Below, piece by piece: positions 1 to 6,635 of a stretch of DNA of 27,082 nucleotides. The notes under the pieces are model-generated. The model was not told the DNA's origin. It worked only from the letters and a program-made list of their open reading frames with translations, and ran no database searches. The stretch's first letter is position 1. The number at the start of each line of letters is the position of its first letter. The position numbers were made by a program, and so were the translations under genes. Origin of the DNA: a virus; IMG/VR virus record IMGVR_UViG_3300042553_000767, positions 1 through 27,082 of that record; one strand, 5' to 3'.

Positions 1-1
1 C

Positions 2-289
2 CACCTGAAACTCGTCGAAGCCAAGCTGAGCATCGACATCAGGCAGAACCCCGTAAACTACGGGATCACCAAAACCACTGAGGACACAATCAAAGCGTTG
101 ATCCTCACACAGCCCGACTACATTGAAGCCCAGGCGGCAGTAGTCGCGGCTAAGTCCAAGTTGTCGGAGACTCGCGCCGTTTGCGATGCTCTCGACGCGA
201 AGCGTTCGAGCTTGAAGTACCTGACCGAACTGTCGATCTCCGGGTTCCTCGGATCGACCCCAATCCAACCGAAGGGAGTTAAGAGCTAA
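2..289 (+). CDS. Partial conserved phage replication/recombination accessory protein (5' end outside window)
   Basis: The frame is open from the window edge to the TAA at 287-289, so only the C-terminal ~95 residues are present. A TTG at 98 is an internal codon, not a convincing start. The visible part is alpha-helical and charged, with an R-x-N-P...YGI-T-K-T-T-E-D motif, then a long helix rich in Ala, Lys and Glu. It lies 1 nt upstream of the ssDNA-binding protein gene. From memory, short helical proteins with this RxNP/YG.xKxTE pattern sit next to SSB and recombinase genes in large phages and are sometimes labelled UvsY-like recombination mediators. That is family recall, not proof. The function is uncertain, but position and composition fit a recombination or replication accessory role. 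Confidence 0.6.
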   Translation, partial: HLKLVEAKLSIDIRQNPVNYGITKTTEDTIKALILTQPDYIEAQAAVVAAKSKLSETRAVCDALDAKRSSLKYLTELSISGFLGSTPIQPKGVKS

Positions 290-290
290 C

Positions 291-1451
291 ATGGCGTTGT
301 CATCGAAGAAAACCAGAGAAGAAGCGGCCAAAGGCCCTGCTGGCAGGATTCTCCGAATCCCGCAAGGCATCAAGACCCTCAAGGTCGACAAAGCAGGCAC
401 GTTCAAGATGGTCATCTTGCCGTACACTGTGCCAGCGGGTGCAAAGCACCCGGTGGCGAAGGACGGCGATTTGCACTACGCCCGAGACTACTTCGTTCAC
501 AACAAACTCGGTTCGGACGGTAAGGGGTATGCGATCTGCCCGAGGTTGACCAAGGGCGGAAAGTGCCCAATTTGCGACGGCATCCAGGCTGCCATTGCAG
601 CCGGGGAGTTGACCAAGGAAAAGGCCAAGGATTACTATGCCAAGCAACGCACACTGTACACAGTGTGGTTGCCTGAGCAGAACCAAGTCGTGCTGTTCGA
701 TCACAGCTACCACCTGTTCTCGAAACAGTTGAACACGACCGTCTCGGCCAAGGTCGCGATCCCAGGTCGCGAGTGGATTGACTTCTTCGCCGATCCGGCT
801 GAGGGGGCGTTCATTTACGTCACCTTCGCTGAAAAGCCGATGCCTAGCGGGAAGTGTTACGAGGCCGTCTCGTTCGATTTCGACCGACACGGCGGCGTTC
901 CCGAGGCGATCTTGGCCCAAGCCTTGCAACTCGATAACCTGCTGGTTATCGAGAGTGCAGAGACTTTGCGAGCCAAGTTTTACGACGAAGATGCGGACGA
1001 CGCTTCGGTGTCCGAGGACACCGAAGTGGTGGCTACGGTTTCGGCGGTGGTGCAACCACCGCCAACGCCGAAACCTTTGGATATTCCGAAGCCGACTGCC
1101 CCTGAGCCTAAGGTGCAAAGGCCGGTCGTCACGACGACCTTGCCTCCTGCTGCCTCGGCTCTTGCGGTATCGGTCCCTGCCGTCTTGGCTCCTGCGGCTC
1201 CTTGGCCTGCCAAGGGTGACGTGGCTTACCACGTCACCTTAGGGAAAGTCACGATCCACAAGAACACCAACGGGGCAATCAGCGTCTTTGACAAAAACGA
1301 TGACCCACACAAGGTCAACTTGAAGGATCTGTCGCGAGAGCCGCAGGCTCAAGCGACAGGGACCACGCCCGAAGTCGCACCAGAACCAGCACCAGCCTCC
1401 GCTGGTTCTGGTTCCGACGAGGCGTGGGATTCGGAATGGCCCGATCAGTGA
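291..1451 (+). CDS. Zinc-finger single-stranded DNA-binding protein, gp32-like
   Basis: This 386-residue protein resembles T4 gp32-type helix-destabilising proteins. It has a basic N-terminus (SSKKTREE), then an OB-fold-like region with candidate zinc ligands His70, Cys83, Cys92 and Cys95 (pattern H...CPRL....KCPICDG). From about residue 235 there is a long Pro/Ala/Val-rich linker, then a short beta-rich segment (VAYHVTLGKVTIHK), and an acidic aromatic tail ending DEAWDSEWPDQ. An acidic C-terminal tail is typical of SSBs, where it recruits partner proteins. It starts 1 nt after the upstream stop and should coat ssDNA during replication and recombination with the RecA-like, SbcCD-like and clamp proteins encoded downstream. 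Several perfect inverted repeats lie inside the gene (1003-1026, 1043-1063, 1215-1238, 1379-1412), and a 10-bp palindrome (1438-1458) spans the stop codon. Confidence 0.8.
   Translation: MALSSKKTREEAAKGPAGRILRIPQGIKTLKVDKAGTFKMVILPYTVPAGAKHPVAKDGDLHYARDYFVHNKLGSDGKGYAICPRLTKGGKCPICDGIQAAIAAGELTKEKAKDYYAKQRTLYTVWLPEQNQVVLFDHSYHLFSKQLNTTVSAKVAIPGREWIDFFADPAEGAFIYVTFAEKPMPSGKCYEAVSFDFDRHGGVPEAILAQALQLDNLLVIESAETLRAKFYDEDADDASVSEDTEVVATVSAVVQPPPTPKPLDIPKPTAPEPKVQRPVVTTTLPPAASALAVSVPAVLAPAAPWPAKGDVAYHVTLGKVTIHKNTNGAISVFDKNDDPHKVNLKDLSREPQAQATGTTPEVAPEPAPASAGSGSDEAWDSEWPDQ
1379..1412. repeat. 12-bp perfect inverted repeat inside SSB gene
   Basis: Arms 1379-1390 and 1401-1412 are exact reverse complements around a 10-nt loop, within the Ala/Pro/Ser-rich linker codons. 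There is no T-run, so it is not a terminator. Confidence 0.9.
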
Positions 1452-1459
1452 TCGGGCCT

Positions 1460-1570
1460 GAGGGTCGGCGGTTGCAATCTGACACTACTAAGGGTTGCCT
1501 AAGTCGCGGAAAGAATATCGGTGGTAAATACCGACGGACCAAAGCAGGTAGCCAATCCTGCCCGATCCTT
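1460..1570 (+). ncRNA. tRNA-like multistem RNA element, copy 1 of 3
   Basis: A 7-bp closing stem pairs 1462-1468 (GGGTCGG) with 1562-1568 (CCGATCC), with one G-U pair, and extends with A1461-T1569 and G1460-T1570. A hairpin at 1548ff (GCAGG / CCTGC, loop TAGCCAAT) abuts the closing stem without a spacer, as a T-arm abuts an acceptor stem. Inner hairpins are 5-bp TCGGT/ACCGA with a 7-nt loop, and GCAATC/GGTTGC. At about 107 nt and without a recognisable anticodon arm it is not a canonical tRNA. The third T-arm-like pair is A-T here but G-C in copies 2 and 3, a compensatory change that supports the fold. Function unknown. Confidence 0.55.
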
Positions 1571-1571
1571 T

Positions 1572-1743
1572 GAAGTGGTTCCTGGTTGGTCGACAGACCT
1601 ACCCCGAAAGGGAGAAAAAAAGACCACTCGGTTGCTTAGCAGGATAGGCAACCGCTGCCAGCTACGGCATCGTGTTCACCCAACAATAACGCATGGTTTG
1701 TGGGGAAATAGTAGCGACAGTGCGTGACAGCCAGAGAGAAGGC
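1572..1743 (+). other. Structured non-coding spacer between RNA copies 1 and 2
   Basis: I see no convincing gene here. Several stems can form: AGTGGTT 1574-1580 with GACCACT 1622-1628 enclosing smaller hairpins (GGTC/GACC at 1588-1599, CCC/GGG at 1603-1612), and CGGTTGC 1629-1635 with GCAACCG 1648-1654. Together with copies 1 and 2, the whole of 1452-1922 reads as structured RNA. It could be one larger RNA rather than separate units. Confidence 0.35.
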
Positions 1744-1858
1744 GAGGGTCGGCGGCGTGGTGGCGACACGTGTGAGGCAACAGCGAATCGAGTTCTGAGG
1801 ACTGGCCGACGACGGAGCATTGCGACTCCGAGGCGGGTTTGAATCCCGCCCGATCCTT
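1744..1858 (+). ncRNA. tRNA-like multistem RNA element, copy 2 of 3
   Basis: The closing stem pairs 1746-1752 (GGGTCGG) with 1850-1856 (CCGATCC). The T-arm-like hairpin GCGGG/CCCGC has loop TTTGAAT, one base away from the usual tRNA T-loop TTCGAAT. A second hairpin (CGGAG/CTCCG) lies just 5' of it, and a D-arm-like hairpin (GCGT/ACGT) follows the first stem. It shares the 18-nt stretch beginning GAGGGTCGG with copy 3 and the 3' CGATCCTTTG with copy 1. No standard anticodon arm can be drawn, and at about 111 nt it is too long for an ordinary tRNA. A decayed tRNA or a novel phage RNA are the alternatives. Confidence 0.55.
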
Positions 1859-1922
1859 TGCCAGTCGCACGAAAGACGTGCGAGGCAGTTCAGTTGATGG
1901 TTTTTTACGAAAGGCTTGAGTT

Positions 1923-2132
1923 ATGGGTTGGAAGCAGTACAAACGTAAAGGGTTGTCGGAAATGCGCCCGTATGTTGCGGGCGAGGACGTTTCGGGCGTC
2001 AGCATATCCGAGACGGACAAGGCAGCAGGTAGCCCCAAGGAAGGCGACATGATTGCACGAAACCCAAAGAACCACGGCGATCAATGGTTGGTCGCGCAGA
2101 AGTATTTCGAGGACAACCTAGAGCCAGCGTAG
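1923..2132 (+). CDS. Small conserved phage protein, function unknown (69 aa)
   Basis: This 69-residue hydrophilic protein starts MGWKQYKRKGLSEMRPY and ends near QKYFEDNLEPA. It has a G-E-D-V-S-G-V-S-I-S segment and an I-A-R-N-P-K-N-H-G-D-Q-W motif. I associate this type of short protein (basic start, MRPY, ARNP...DQW, YFEDN) with many tailed phages, where its function is unknown. The ATG at 1923 follows an AAGG about 10 nt upstream. It lies alone between RNA element copies 2 and 3 and is not overlapped by other genes. No membrane segment or cysteine is present. Confidence 0.65.
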   Translation: MGWKQYKRKGLSEMRPYVAGEDVSGVSISETDKAAGSPKEGDMIARNPKNHGDQWLVAQKYFEDNLEPA

Positions 2133-2191
2133 TTTCTGGCGATGCTAGACACAGGCGGCAACTGCCTTACTGCCAACGGCGGCGAAGTTGC

Positions 2192-2261
2192 GAGGGTCGG
2201 CGGCGTGGTTGGAACATCGAGTATCCCACGCCAAGCGGGTAACCAAACCCGCCTGATCCTT
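2192..2261 (+). ncRNA. tRNA-like RNA element, copy 3 of 3 (minimal three-way junction)
   Basis: This is the simplest copy, about 66 nt. The closing stem pairs 2194-2200 with 2253-2259 (G-U pairs allowed). A 7-bp hairpin pairs 2202-2208 with 2226-2232 around a 17-nt loop, and the T-arm-like hairpin pairs 2235-2239 with 2248-2252. Junction spacers are 1, 2 and 0 nt. The 5' stretch beginning at 2192 is shared with copy 2, and the 3' GATCCTTT with both other copies. There is no D-arm equivalent. Confidence 0.55.
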
Positions 2262-2263
2262 TT

Positions 2264-2289
2264 GTCGGGACTTGTAAACAAGTCCCGAC
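2264..2289. repeat. 12-bp perfect hairpin directly after RNA copy 3
   Basis: Arms 2264-2275 and 2278-2289 are exact reverse complements around AA. Only three T follow, so termination would be weak. It could mark the 3' boundary of the RNA element or stabilise the leader of the 41-aa gene downstream. Confidence 0.8.
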
Positions 2290-2345
2290 GTTTGCAGTAC
2301 AATACAGTTTTGGTTTTTCAGCAACTAGGCAACAGGAGAGATACC

Positions 2346-2471
2346 ATGCCATCGAAGTCAGGAACGTACAAGTCAACCGTCCCCAAGGAAAAGAAGGGGG
2401 CGAAGGGAACCAAGCCTCCGAAGCAGCCTCCGGCTGCTCCGAAGAAGGGTGGCATGACCAAAGGAAAATAG
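2346..2471 (+). CDS. Small highly basic Lys/Pro-rich protein (41 aa)
   Basis: The start at ATG 2346 is chosen because it follows a good AGGAG ribosome-binding site (2335-2339). An upstream in-frame extension would run through RNA copy 3. The product is about one third Lys, with Gly, Pro and Ala, and ends KKGGMTKGK. It has no hydrophobic core and is probably disordered. Such composition suggests nucleic-acid or polyanion binding, but no family is recognised. A TACAAT at 2298-2303 could be a -10 element, though no good -35 is spaced correctly. The gene stands alone and is followed by about 220 nt of non-coding DNA with a strong terminator. Confidence 0.65.
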   Translation: MPSKSGTYKSTVPKEKKGAKGTKPPKQPPAAPKKGGMTKGK

Positions 2472-2634
2472 AGGTTGATTGCCTCGCGGCTCTCTCCACT
2501 TGAAGCCGCAAAACAACGGCGACCGGTGTGTGCCTGGGTTTCTTGGTGTAATCTATCTATCCGCCAACTAAACTCTAACGCCCGGTCAGGCAGCGGATTT
2601 TAACAACCTCATTTCTGTGTGCCTGACAAATACA

Positions 2635-2670
2635 CCACCCACCGCTGGTCTGAGCGGTGGGTGGTTTTTT
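2635..2670 (+). terminator. Rho-independent terminator before the main operon
   Basis: A 12-bp GC-rich stem (2635-2646 with 2653-2664, 6-nt loop) is followed directly by six T (2665-2670). It separates the RNA/41-aa gene region from the operon starting at 2694. An additional 8-bp stem pairs 2585-2592 with 2620-2627 upstream. The rest of 2472-2634 shows no gene. Confidence 0.85.
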
Positions 2671-2693
2671 CATGTCTTTACAAGGGCTAAACG

Positions 2694-3230
2694 ATGACGA
2701 CAACGATTTACGTAGACTGCGATATGGTGCTGGCGGATTGGGTCAAACAGATCCACTACTGGGCGGACAAACCCCTCAAGCCTTGGAAGGCTTGGGATGG
2801 GTTTGCCGAGCATGGGATTACTCAGGCAGACCTCGACGACGCAATGTCGTTCGTCTCGTTCTGGGACTCGATGACTCGACTCCCAGGGGCCAAGAGGCTA
2901 TGGGCCGAAGTCTGCGATCTCGCAGACTCGGCATACGTTTGCACTCGACCATTCCCAGACCCCAATTGCCTATACGGCAGAGCCGTATGGCTCAAGAGGG
3001 AAATGGACATCGAGATTCGGCAAACGATCTTCATGCACGACAAGTACGAACTGGCTCGCCCAGGGGCGATCCTGATCGACGACAATGTCGAGAATTGTCG
3101 GCTTTTTCGGGAGAAAGGGGGTGACGCAATCTTGTACCCGCAATCGTACAACGGTACGATTGCGGTGGAGGACAAAACACAGTACGTCCTCGACCGTCTC
3201 AAGATCATTATGGAGCGTACCGATGCCTAA
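2694..3230 (+). CDS. HAD-family 5'(3')-deoxyribonucleotidase-like protein
   Basis: This 178-residue protein fits the NT5C-type 5'(3')-deoxyribonucleotidase family of HAD phosphatases. Motif I is near the N-terminus as VDCDMVLADW, with the nucleophile/acid pair D-x-D. The loop around THR-like C-T-R-P follows, and motif IV is in ILIDDNVENCRLFREKGG, followed by the A-I-L-Y-P-Q-S-Y-N segment common in the family. It would remove phosphate from deoxynucleoside monophosphates and help shape the phage dNTP pool. The ATG at 2694 has an AAGGG just upstream and is the first gene after the terminator. Its end overlaps the recombinase start by 8 nt. A 12-bp perfect hairpin lies at 3138-3165. Confidence 0.75.
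   Translation: MTTTIYVDCDMVLADWVKQIHYWADKPLKPWKAWDGFAEHGITQADLDDAMSFVSFWDSMTRLPGAKRLWAEVCDLADSAYVCTRPFPDPNCLYGRAVWLKREMDIEIRQTIFMHDKYELARPGAILIDDNVENCRLFREKGGDAILYPQSYNGTIAVEDKTQYVLDRLKIIMERTDA
3138..3165. repeat. 12-bp perfect inverted repeat in nucleotidase gene
   Basis: Arms 3138-3149 and 3154-3165 are exact complements with a 4-nt loop. A 9-bp repeat also lies at 2909-2928 in the same gene. Confidence 0.9.
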
Positions 3231-4293
3231 GAAAAAGCCACTCGAAGTCCTACAAGACGCAGCCACCCCCAAGCGAAAGGAACAGAAGTTTCTTTCGCTT
3301 GGATGCCCCCTGCTGAACCTCGCCGTCTCCGGCGATTGGCAGAAGGGGATCATGGCCGGAACCTACGTGTTCTACGTTGGCGATTCGTCCAGCGGCAAGA
3401 CGCTGGCGACGTTGACGTTGTTGGCCGAAGCGGCCAACAACCCTGAGTTCGACGACTACGAGCTATGGCATATCGATGCCGAAGTGGGCAACCACTTCGA
3501 CTTCGAGAAGTTCTTCGGGTCGAAAGCCGCGAAGCGGATTCAGGTGCGTAGGCCCTTGCCGGGGAAGCCGATGCTATTGGAGGAAGTCTACGATTGGTTG
3601 GAGTCTTTGACCAAGGCTGGGAAGAAGTACGTCGCAGTGATCGACTCGATGGACTCTCTTTCTACGGAAGCCAAGGAGAAGCAAATCGCAGAGAATGCCA
3701 AACTACGAGCCGAAGGCAAGGACACCAAAGGTAGCTACGGCGATGCCAAAGCTAAGCTGAATAGTCAATACTTGTCGCGAGCCATAGCGCAGATCGCTGA
3801 CTCAGGCTCCATTCTTTTGACCATTTCACAGACTCGGGACAACATCAACGCAAGCCCCTACGAACCTCAACAAACGCGAGGGGGCGGCCACGCGATGAAG
3901 TTCAACGGCTCTGTTGAAATCTGGACATATCCGGGAAGTGCCATGACGAAAGAAATCAATGGCATCAAACGGAATATCGGGATGATCCCGATATTCAAGG
4001 TGGAGAAGAACCGAGTGAACGGCAGGAAGCGAGTCGTTCGCATCCCGATTATGCCGGATTTCGGCATTGATGCCACGGGAGCCGCCGTCGACTTCTTGGT
4101 GACGGAGAAAGCGTGGGCAGCCGACAACGGTAGGATCACTTCCACCCTGTACGACAAGACCTACAACCGCGAGCAATTGATTCGCAAGATCGAGGACGAT
4201 GGCCGCGAACAAGAGTTGTTCGCGGCAATGCAGGCGTGTTGGGACTCTATCGAGTCCCAACTGACAGTAACCCGTAAGAAAAGGTACGAATAA
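3223..4293 (+). CDS. RecA/UvsX-like phage recombinase ATPase
   Basis: A 356-residue RecA-fold ATPase. Walker A is GDSSSGKT (residues 53-60) and Walker B is YVAVIDSMDSL (Asp141). The QTRDNI segment and the glycine-rich GGGHAMKFNGS stretch match the L1/L2 region of phage recombinases. The chosen start is ATG 3223, preceded by GGAG with 7-nt spacing. An in-frame ATG at 3085 lies deep in the upstream gene and gives a non-family N-terminus. The protein should form filaments on ssDNA and catalyse strand exchange in recombination-dependent replication, with the SSB and SbcCD-like proteins encoded nearby. UvsX, Sak4 and RecA-like subfamilies cannot be separated with certainty here. Confidence 0.85.
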   Translation: MPKKKPLEVLQDAATPKRKEQKFLSLGCPLLNLAVSGDWQKGIMAGTYVFYVGDSSSGKTLATLTLLAEAANNPEFDDYELWHIDAEVGNHFDFEKFFGSKAAKRIQVRRPLPGKPMLLEEVYDWLESLTKAGKKYVAVIDSMDSLSTEAKEKQIAENAKLRAEGKDTKGSYGDAKAKLNSQYLSRAIAQIADSGSILLTISQTRDNINASPYEPQQTRGGGHAMKFNGSVEIWTYPGSAMTKEINGIKRNIGMIPIFKVEKNRVNGRKRVVRIPIMPDFGIDATGAAVDFLVTEKAWAADNGRITSTLYDKTYNREQLIRKIEDDGREQELFAAMQACWDSIESQLTVTRKKRYE

Positions 4294-4294
4294 A

Positions 4295-4513
4295 ATGGAC
4301 GAACTGATTGAGCAGATCCGATCTGCGGCTCTGAACGTAGAGCAAAAAGTGCTGTCAGGGGATGCCCTGACAGCCGACGAAAAGACTGAGGTTTTGGTCA
4401 AGGTCAAGACTGATCTCGCAAACCTGCGAGATCAGTTGCATGAAATCGGCCACAAGCTCGAAGGCATTGCAGTTATCCGCAATGTCTTGAGAGAAGCTCG
4501 GAGGCAACAGTGA
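4295..4513 (+). CDS. Small helical protein, function unknown (72 aa)
   Basis: It starts 1 nt after the recombinase stop. The sequence is almost entirely helix-forming, with heptad-like hydrophobic spacing and charged faces, and ends REARRQQ. It has no cysteines, membrane segments or recognised domain. Sitting immediately downstream of the recombinase, it may be a small partner, but this rests on position only. Its stop overlaps the GTG start of the next gene. Confidence 0.6.
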   Translation: MDELIEQIRSAALNVEQKVLSGDALTADEKTEVLVKVKTDLANLRDQLHEIGHKLEGIAVIRNVLREARRQQ

Positions 4514-4845
4514 CCGGAGTGCCATACAAATTAACCGACGAGCATCGTAAGATGCTCGGTCGGTTCGTAGCCCGAGTTGTCGAGTTTCTCGAAGCTGGGA
4601 TTGACTACTCTGGGGGTGAATCCTATGAGATTCACCCACGATGCCTATTAGGCATGGCCGTAAAGGTCACCTTGCGTCTGGCAGCATCGGATGGGAATGT
4701 GTACAAGTTAGACACCTTCTTCGACATGGAACCTTGCACTAGCAACGAACACAGAATGGAACTGTTTATTCGTACCACGCTCACAGAAGCCTTACGTCGC
4801 TTTAGGAAGCGACCGCTCCCTAAACCAGAAGTGGAGGCCCCATGA
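4510..4845 (+). CDS. Hypothetical protein (111 aa)
   Basis: The GTG start at 4510 overlaps the previous stop codon (GTGA), suggesting translational coupling. The product is mixed alpha/beta, with a hydrophobic RFVARVVEFLEAGIDY helix and a Pro-rich tail (KRPLPKPEVEAP). I recognise no family. Its end overlaps the start of the 5' nuclease gene by 4 nt (ATGA), so it belongs to the same operon. Confidence 0.6.
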   Translation: MTGVPYKLTDEHRKMLGRFVARVVEFLEAGIDYSGGESYEIHPRCLLGMAVKVTLRLAASDGNVYKLDTFFDMEPCTSNEHRMELFIRTTLTEALRRFRKRPLPKPEVEAP

Positions 4846-5690
4846 CCGCCGATGCTCGCTACGCGATCATCGACGTAAGCAACCTCGCTTACGCTCGATG
4901 GCATACCATCCCGCCACAGTTCTGGCGGGATGACCCCGGCACGCTGTTCAAGGCGTTGCATCAGTCCTGCAACAAGTTGCAGGACGATTTATGCGTGGAC
5001 ACGCTGATCTTTTGCTTCGATGGCGGATACGACTATCGAAAGCAGATCGACCCTGCCTACAAGCAACCTCGCAAAGAAGCGAGGTTGCAGGCTCCTGAGG
5101 ACGAGAAAGAACTCCGACAGATCTTGTACGACCAGATGGCAGCGTTCCGAGAGATCCACTTGCCGACCATCGGGGCCAACAACATCTTCTGGGCCAAAGG
5201 ATTCGAGGCCGACGATTTGATCGCTTCGTGCGTCAAGCACCTTCCGAATGCTCGGAAGGTGTACATCGTCAGCAACGACGAGGATCTCTACCAGATGATC
5301 GAGGGCAGCCGGGTGGTAGTCTACCGCCCGGCTTCCAAAACGGTTGTCAATGAGGAGGATTTCCGAAGGAAACACTCCGAGATGCCACCATGCCTTTACG
5401 CTTCGGCAAAGGCATGGGCAGGCTGTTCGTCCGACAATGTTGTCGGACTGACAGGCATTGGTATGGCGAAGGCGGCAAAATTTTTAATGGGAAAAGGGAA
5501 ACCTGAGTTCCGAAAACGCTTCACTGACCACGTAGAAGTGTATAACAAGAACATCCAGCTTACGAAGCTCCCCGCTCCGGGGACTCCCGAGTGTCGACCT
5601 GTTCCACAGGTCGACGCTTTGAACTGGGCGATGATGGGCCGAGTATTCGACAGCGTAGCACAACGAACACCGAAAGGCATCAAGAAATGA
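4842..5690 (+). CDS. 5'-3' exonuclease / FEN-type nuclease (phage RNase H-like)
   Basis: This 282-residue protein has the ordered acidic motifs of the FEN superfamily: Asp11 (IIDVSNLAY), Asp60 in CFDGGYDYRK followed by PAYKQPR, the GFEADD cluster (Glu122, Asp124, Asp125), SNDEDLY (Asp146, Asp148), and Asp198 followed by the helix-hairpin-helix VVGLTGIGMAKAAKFL. These residues bind the two metals and DNA in T5 exonuclease and T4 RNase H. The likely role is removal of RNA primers and flaps during phage DNA replication. The length is typical for phage members. Perfect hairpins lie at 5429-5448 and 5593-5615. Confidence 0.88.
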   Translation: MTADARYAIIDVSNLAYARWHTIPPQFWRDDPGTLFKALHQSCNKLQDDLCVDTLIFCFDGGYDYRKQIDPAYKQPRKEARLQAPEDEKELRQILYDQMAAFREIHLPTIGANNIFWAKGFEADDLIASCVKHLPNARKVYIVSNDEDLYQMIEGSRVVVYRPASKTVVNEEDFRRKHSEMPPCLYASAKAWAGCSSDNVVGLTGIGMAKAAKFLMGKGKPEFRKRFTDHVEVYNKNIQLTKLPAPGTPECRPVPQVDALNWAMMGRVFDSVAQRTPKGIKK

Positions 5691-5995
5691 GCATTCGACT
5701 CACCCGACGACAGTGGATAGACTCCAACAAGAAGCCGGAAGATTTGCGTTCTCCTGAGGAACGCAAAGCCTCCAAGAAGAACAACCCAACCACTCAAGCG
5801 AGGAAAGCCCCCCGACAAGTTCGCTTCCGCGAACTTGTCCAAGCCGTCGAACAGCAGTGGGACGGCCATGAGGTCATCAAAGACAAGCGAGTGCTGGAAG
5901 CAGTCGCGAGGCGAGCCAGCTTGTGGAGTGTAGAGCAGGCTCGCGCAGCGAGCCTGTGGAACCAGCGACTCAGCAACAAGGGGGAATCGGAATAA
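5687..5995 (+). CDS. Hypothetical basic protein (102 aa)
   Basis: The start at ATG 5687 overlaps the upstream TGA (ATGA). A longer frame from 5591 would overlap the nuclease gene by about 100 nt and is not supported. The product is Arg/Lys/Gln-rich, with an RKAPRQVRFRELVQAVEQQW segment that could be an amphipathic helix. No domain is recognised. Perfect inverted repeats at 5743-5767, 5814-5839 (11 bp) and 5936-5956 occupy much of the gene. Its stop overlaps the next start (TAATG). Confidence 0.6.
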   Translation: MSIRLTRRQWIDSNKKPEDLRSPEERKASKKNNPTTQARKAPRQVRFRELVQAVEQQWDGHEVIKDKRVLEAVARRASLWSVEQARAASLWNQRLSNKGESE

Positions 5996-6441
5996 TGGAA
6001 AACACCGACACTCCAACACTCGGTAAGCTCATCGGGGCGGCAGATGCCAAGGCGTCTGCGCACATTGAGACGCTCGGCTACTTGGCTTTTGTTACGGGCA
6101 GTAAGGCTCTTGGAAGTTCAGGCCCCGAATCCGATGTTGATCTGGTCGTCGTTACCGATCCGACCACAAGCGATGCCCTCACGCAAATATCGGACCAAGG
6201 TACATTGCCCTGCCGATTCGGCGGGGCCTGTGGCTTGAACCTGATCTTTTGCTACGATGCTATTGAGTATCACATGTGGCTGACGGCTTTGTTCACTTGC
6301 ACCTGCTTGCAGGCGGCCTATGGCCGTCTGCTGACGAAAGACGAACGTAAGGAAGTCCACGTTTTGGTTGCCGAATACTTCGACAAGCCGAACTACTTCA
6401 ACGACCGCCCCATTTCTCAAGTACCTAGCGAAGTCGAATAA
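5995..6441 (+). CDS. Nucleotidyltransferase-fold protein (Pol-beta/MNT-like)
   Basis: This 148-residue protein carries the minimal nucleotidyltransferase signature: Gly35-Ser36 (FVTGSKALGSSG), then Asp47 and Asp49 in ESDVDLVVVTD. This is the GS-x(9-11)-DxD motif of the Pol-beta superfamily, which transfers NMP to proteins, RNA or small molecules. Start ATG 5995 overlaps the previous TAA. The substrate is unknown. In phages such proteins are seen as stand-alone domains or as MNT antitoxin-type modifiers; no HEPN toxin is visible next to it. Confidence 0.65.
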   Translation: MENTDTPTLGKLIGAADAKASAHIETLGYLAFVTGSKALGSSGPESDVDLVVVTDPTTSDALTQISDQGTLPCRFGGACGLNLIFCYDAIEYHMWLTALFTCTCLQAAYGRLLTKDERKEVHVLVAEYFDKPNYFNDRPISQVPSEVE

Positions 6442-6635
6442 TGGACAGTAAGGAACCCACGACGGATGCCGTCGTATTGTTCTTGGAGCGAGAGATTGCC
6501 CAAGTTGAAAATTCTCGGTACGGGGAGGAGGAGCGGCGATCCCCAGGGATTACGGCTTCTTTATACCAAGCACTCGAAAGAAGAAAAAAAGAAATCGCAC
6601 ACCAACCGGCCCCCTCGGAGGCGAACAATGCCTAA
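6441..6635 (+). CDS. Small hypothetical protein (64 aa)
   Basis: The TAATG junction with the upstream gene suggests coupled translation. The product is hydrophilic and predicted helical (LEREIAQVEN, YQALERRKKEIA) with an Ala/Pro-rich tail. No family is recognised. It overlaps the queD start by 8 nt and contains the ribosome-binding site for queD. Confidence 0.55.
   Translation: MDSKEPTTDAVVLFLEREIAQVENSRYGEEERRSPGITASLYQALERRKKEIAHQPAPSEANNA

Noticed and set aside
300-1232. Long reverse-strand frame opposite the SSB gene
   Set aside because: It mirrors the SSB codons, is Arg/His-rich without a domain, and the forward frame has a zinc motif and acidic tail.
1521-1727. 68-aa forward frame in the structured RNA region
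   Set aside because: No ribosome-binding site or family features. It runs across the stems of RNA copy 1 and the spacer.
1460-2261. Calling the three RNA elements canonical tRNAs
   Set aside because: No anticodon arm with a 7-nt loop in the right place, lengths of 66, 107 and 111 nt, and missing tRNA-invariant bases (for example U8). The T-arm resemblance alone is not enough.
6466-6627. Longer N-terminus for QueD
   Set aside because: It overlaps the 64-aa gene out of frame and adds a non-family basic region. GGAGG before ATG 6628 decides the start.
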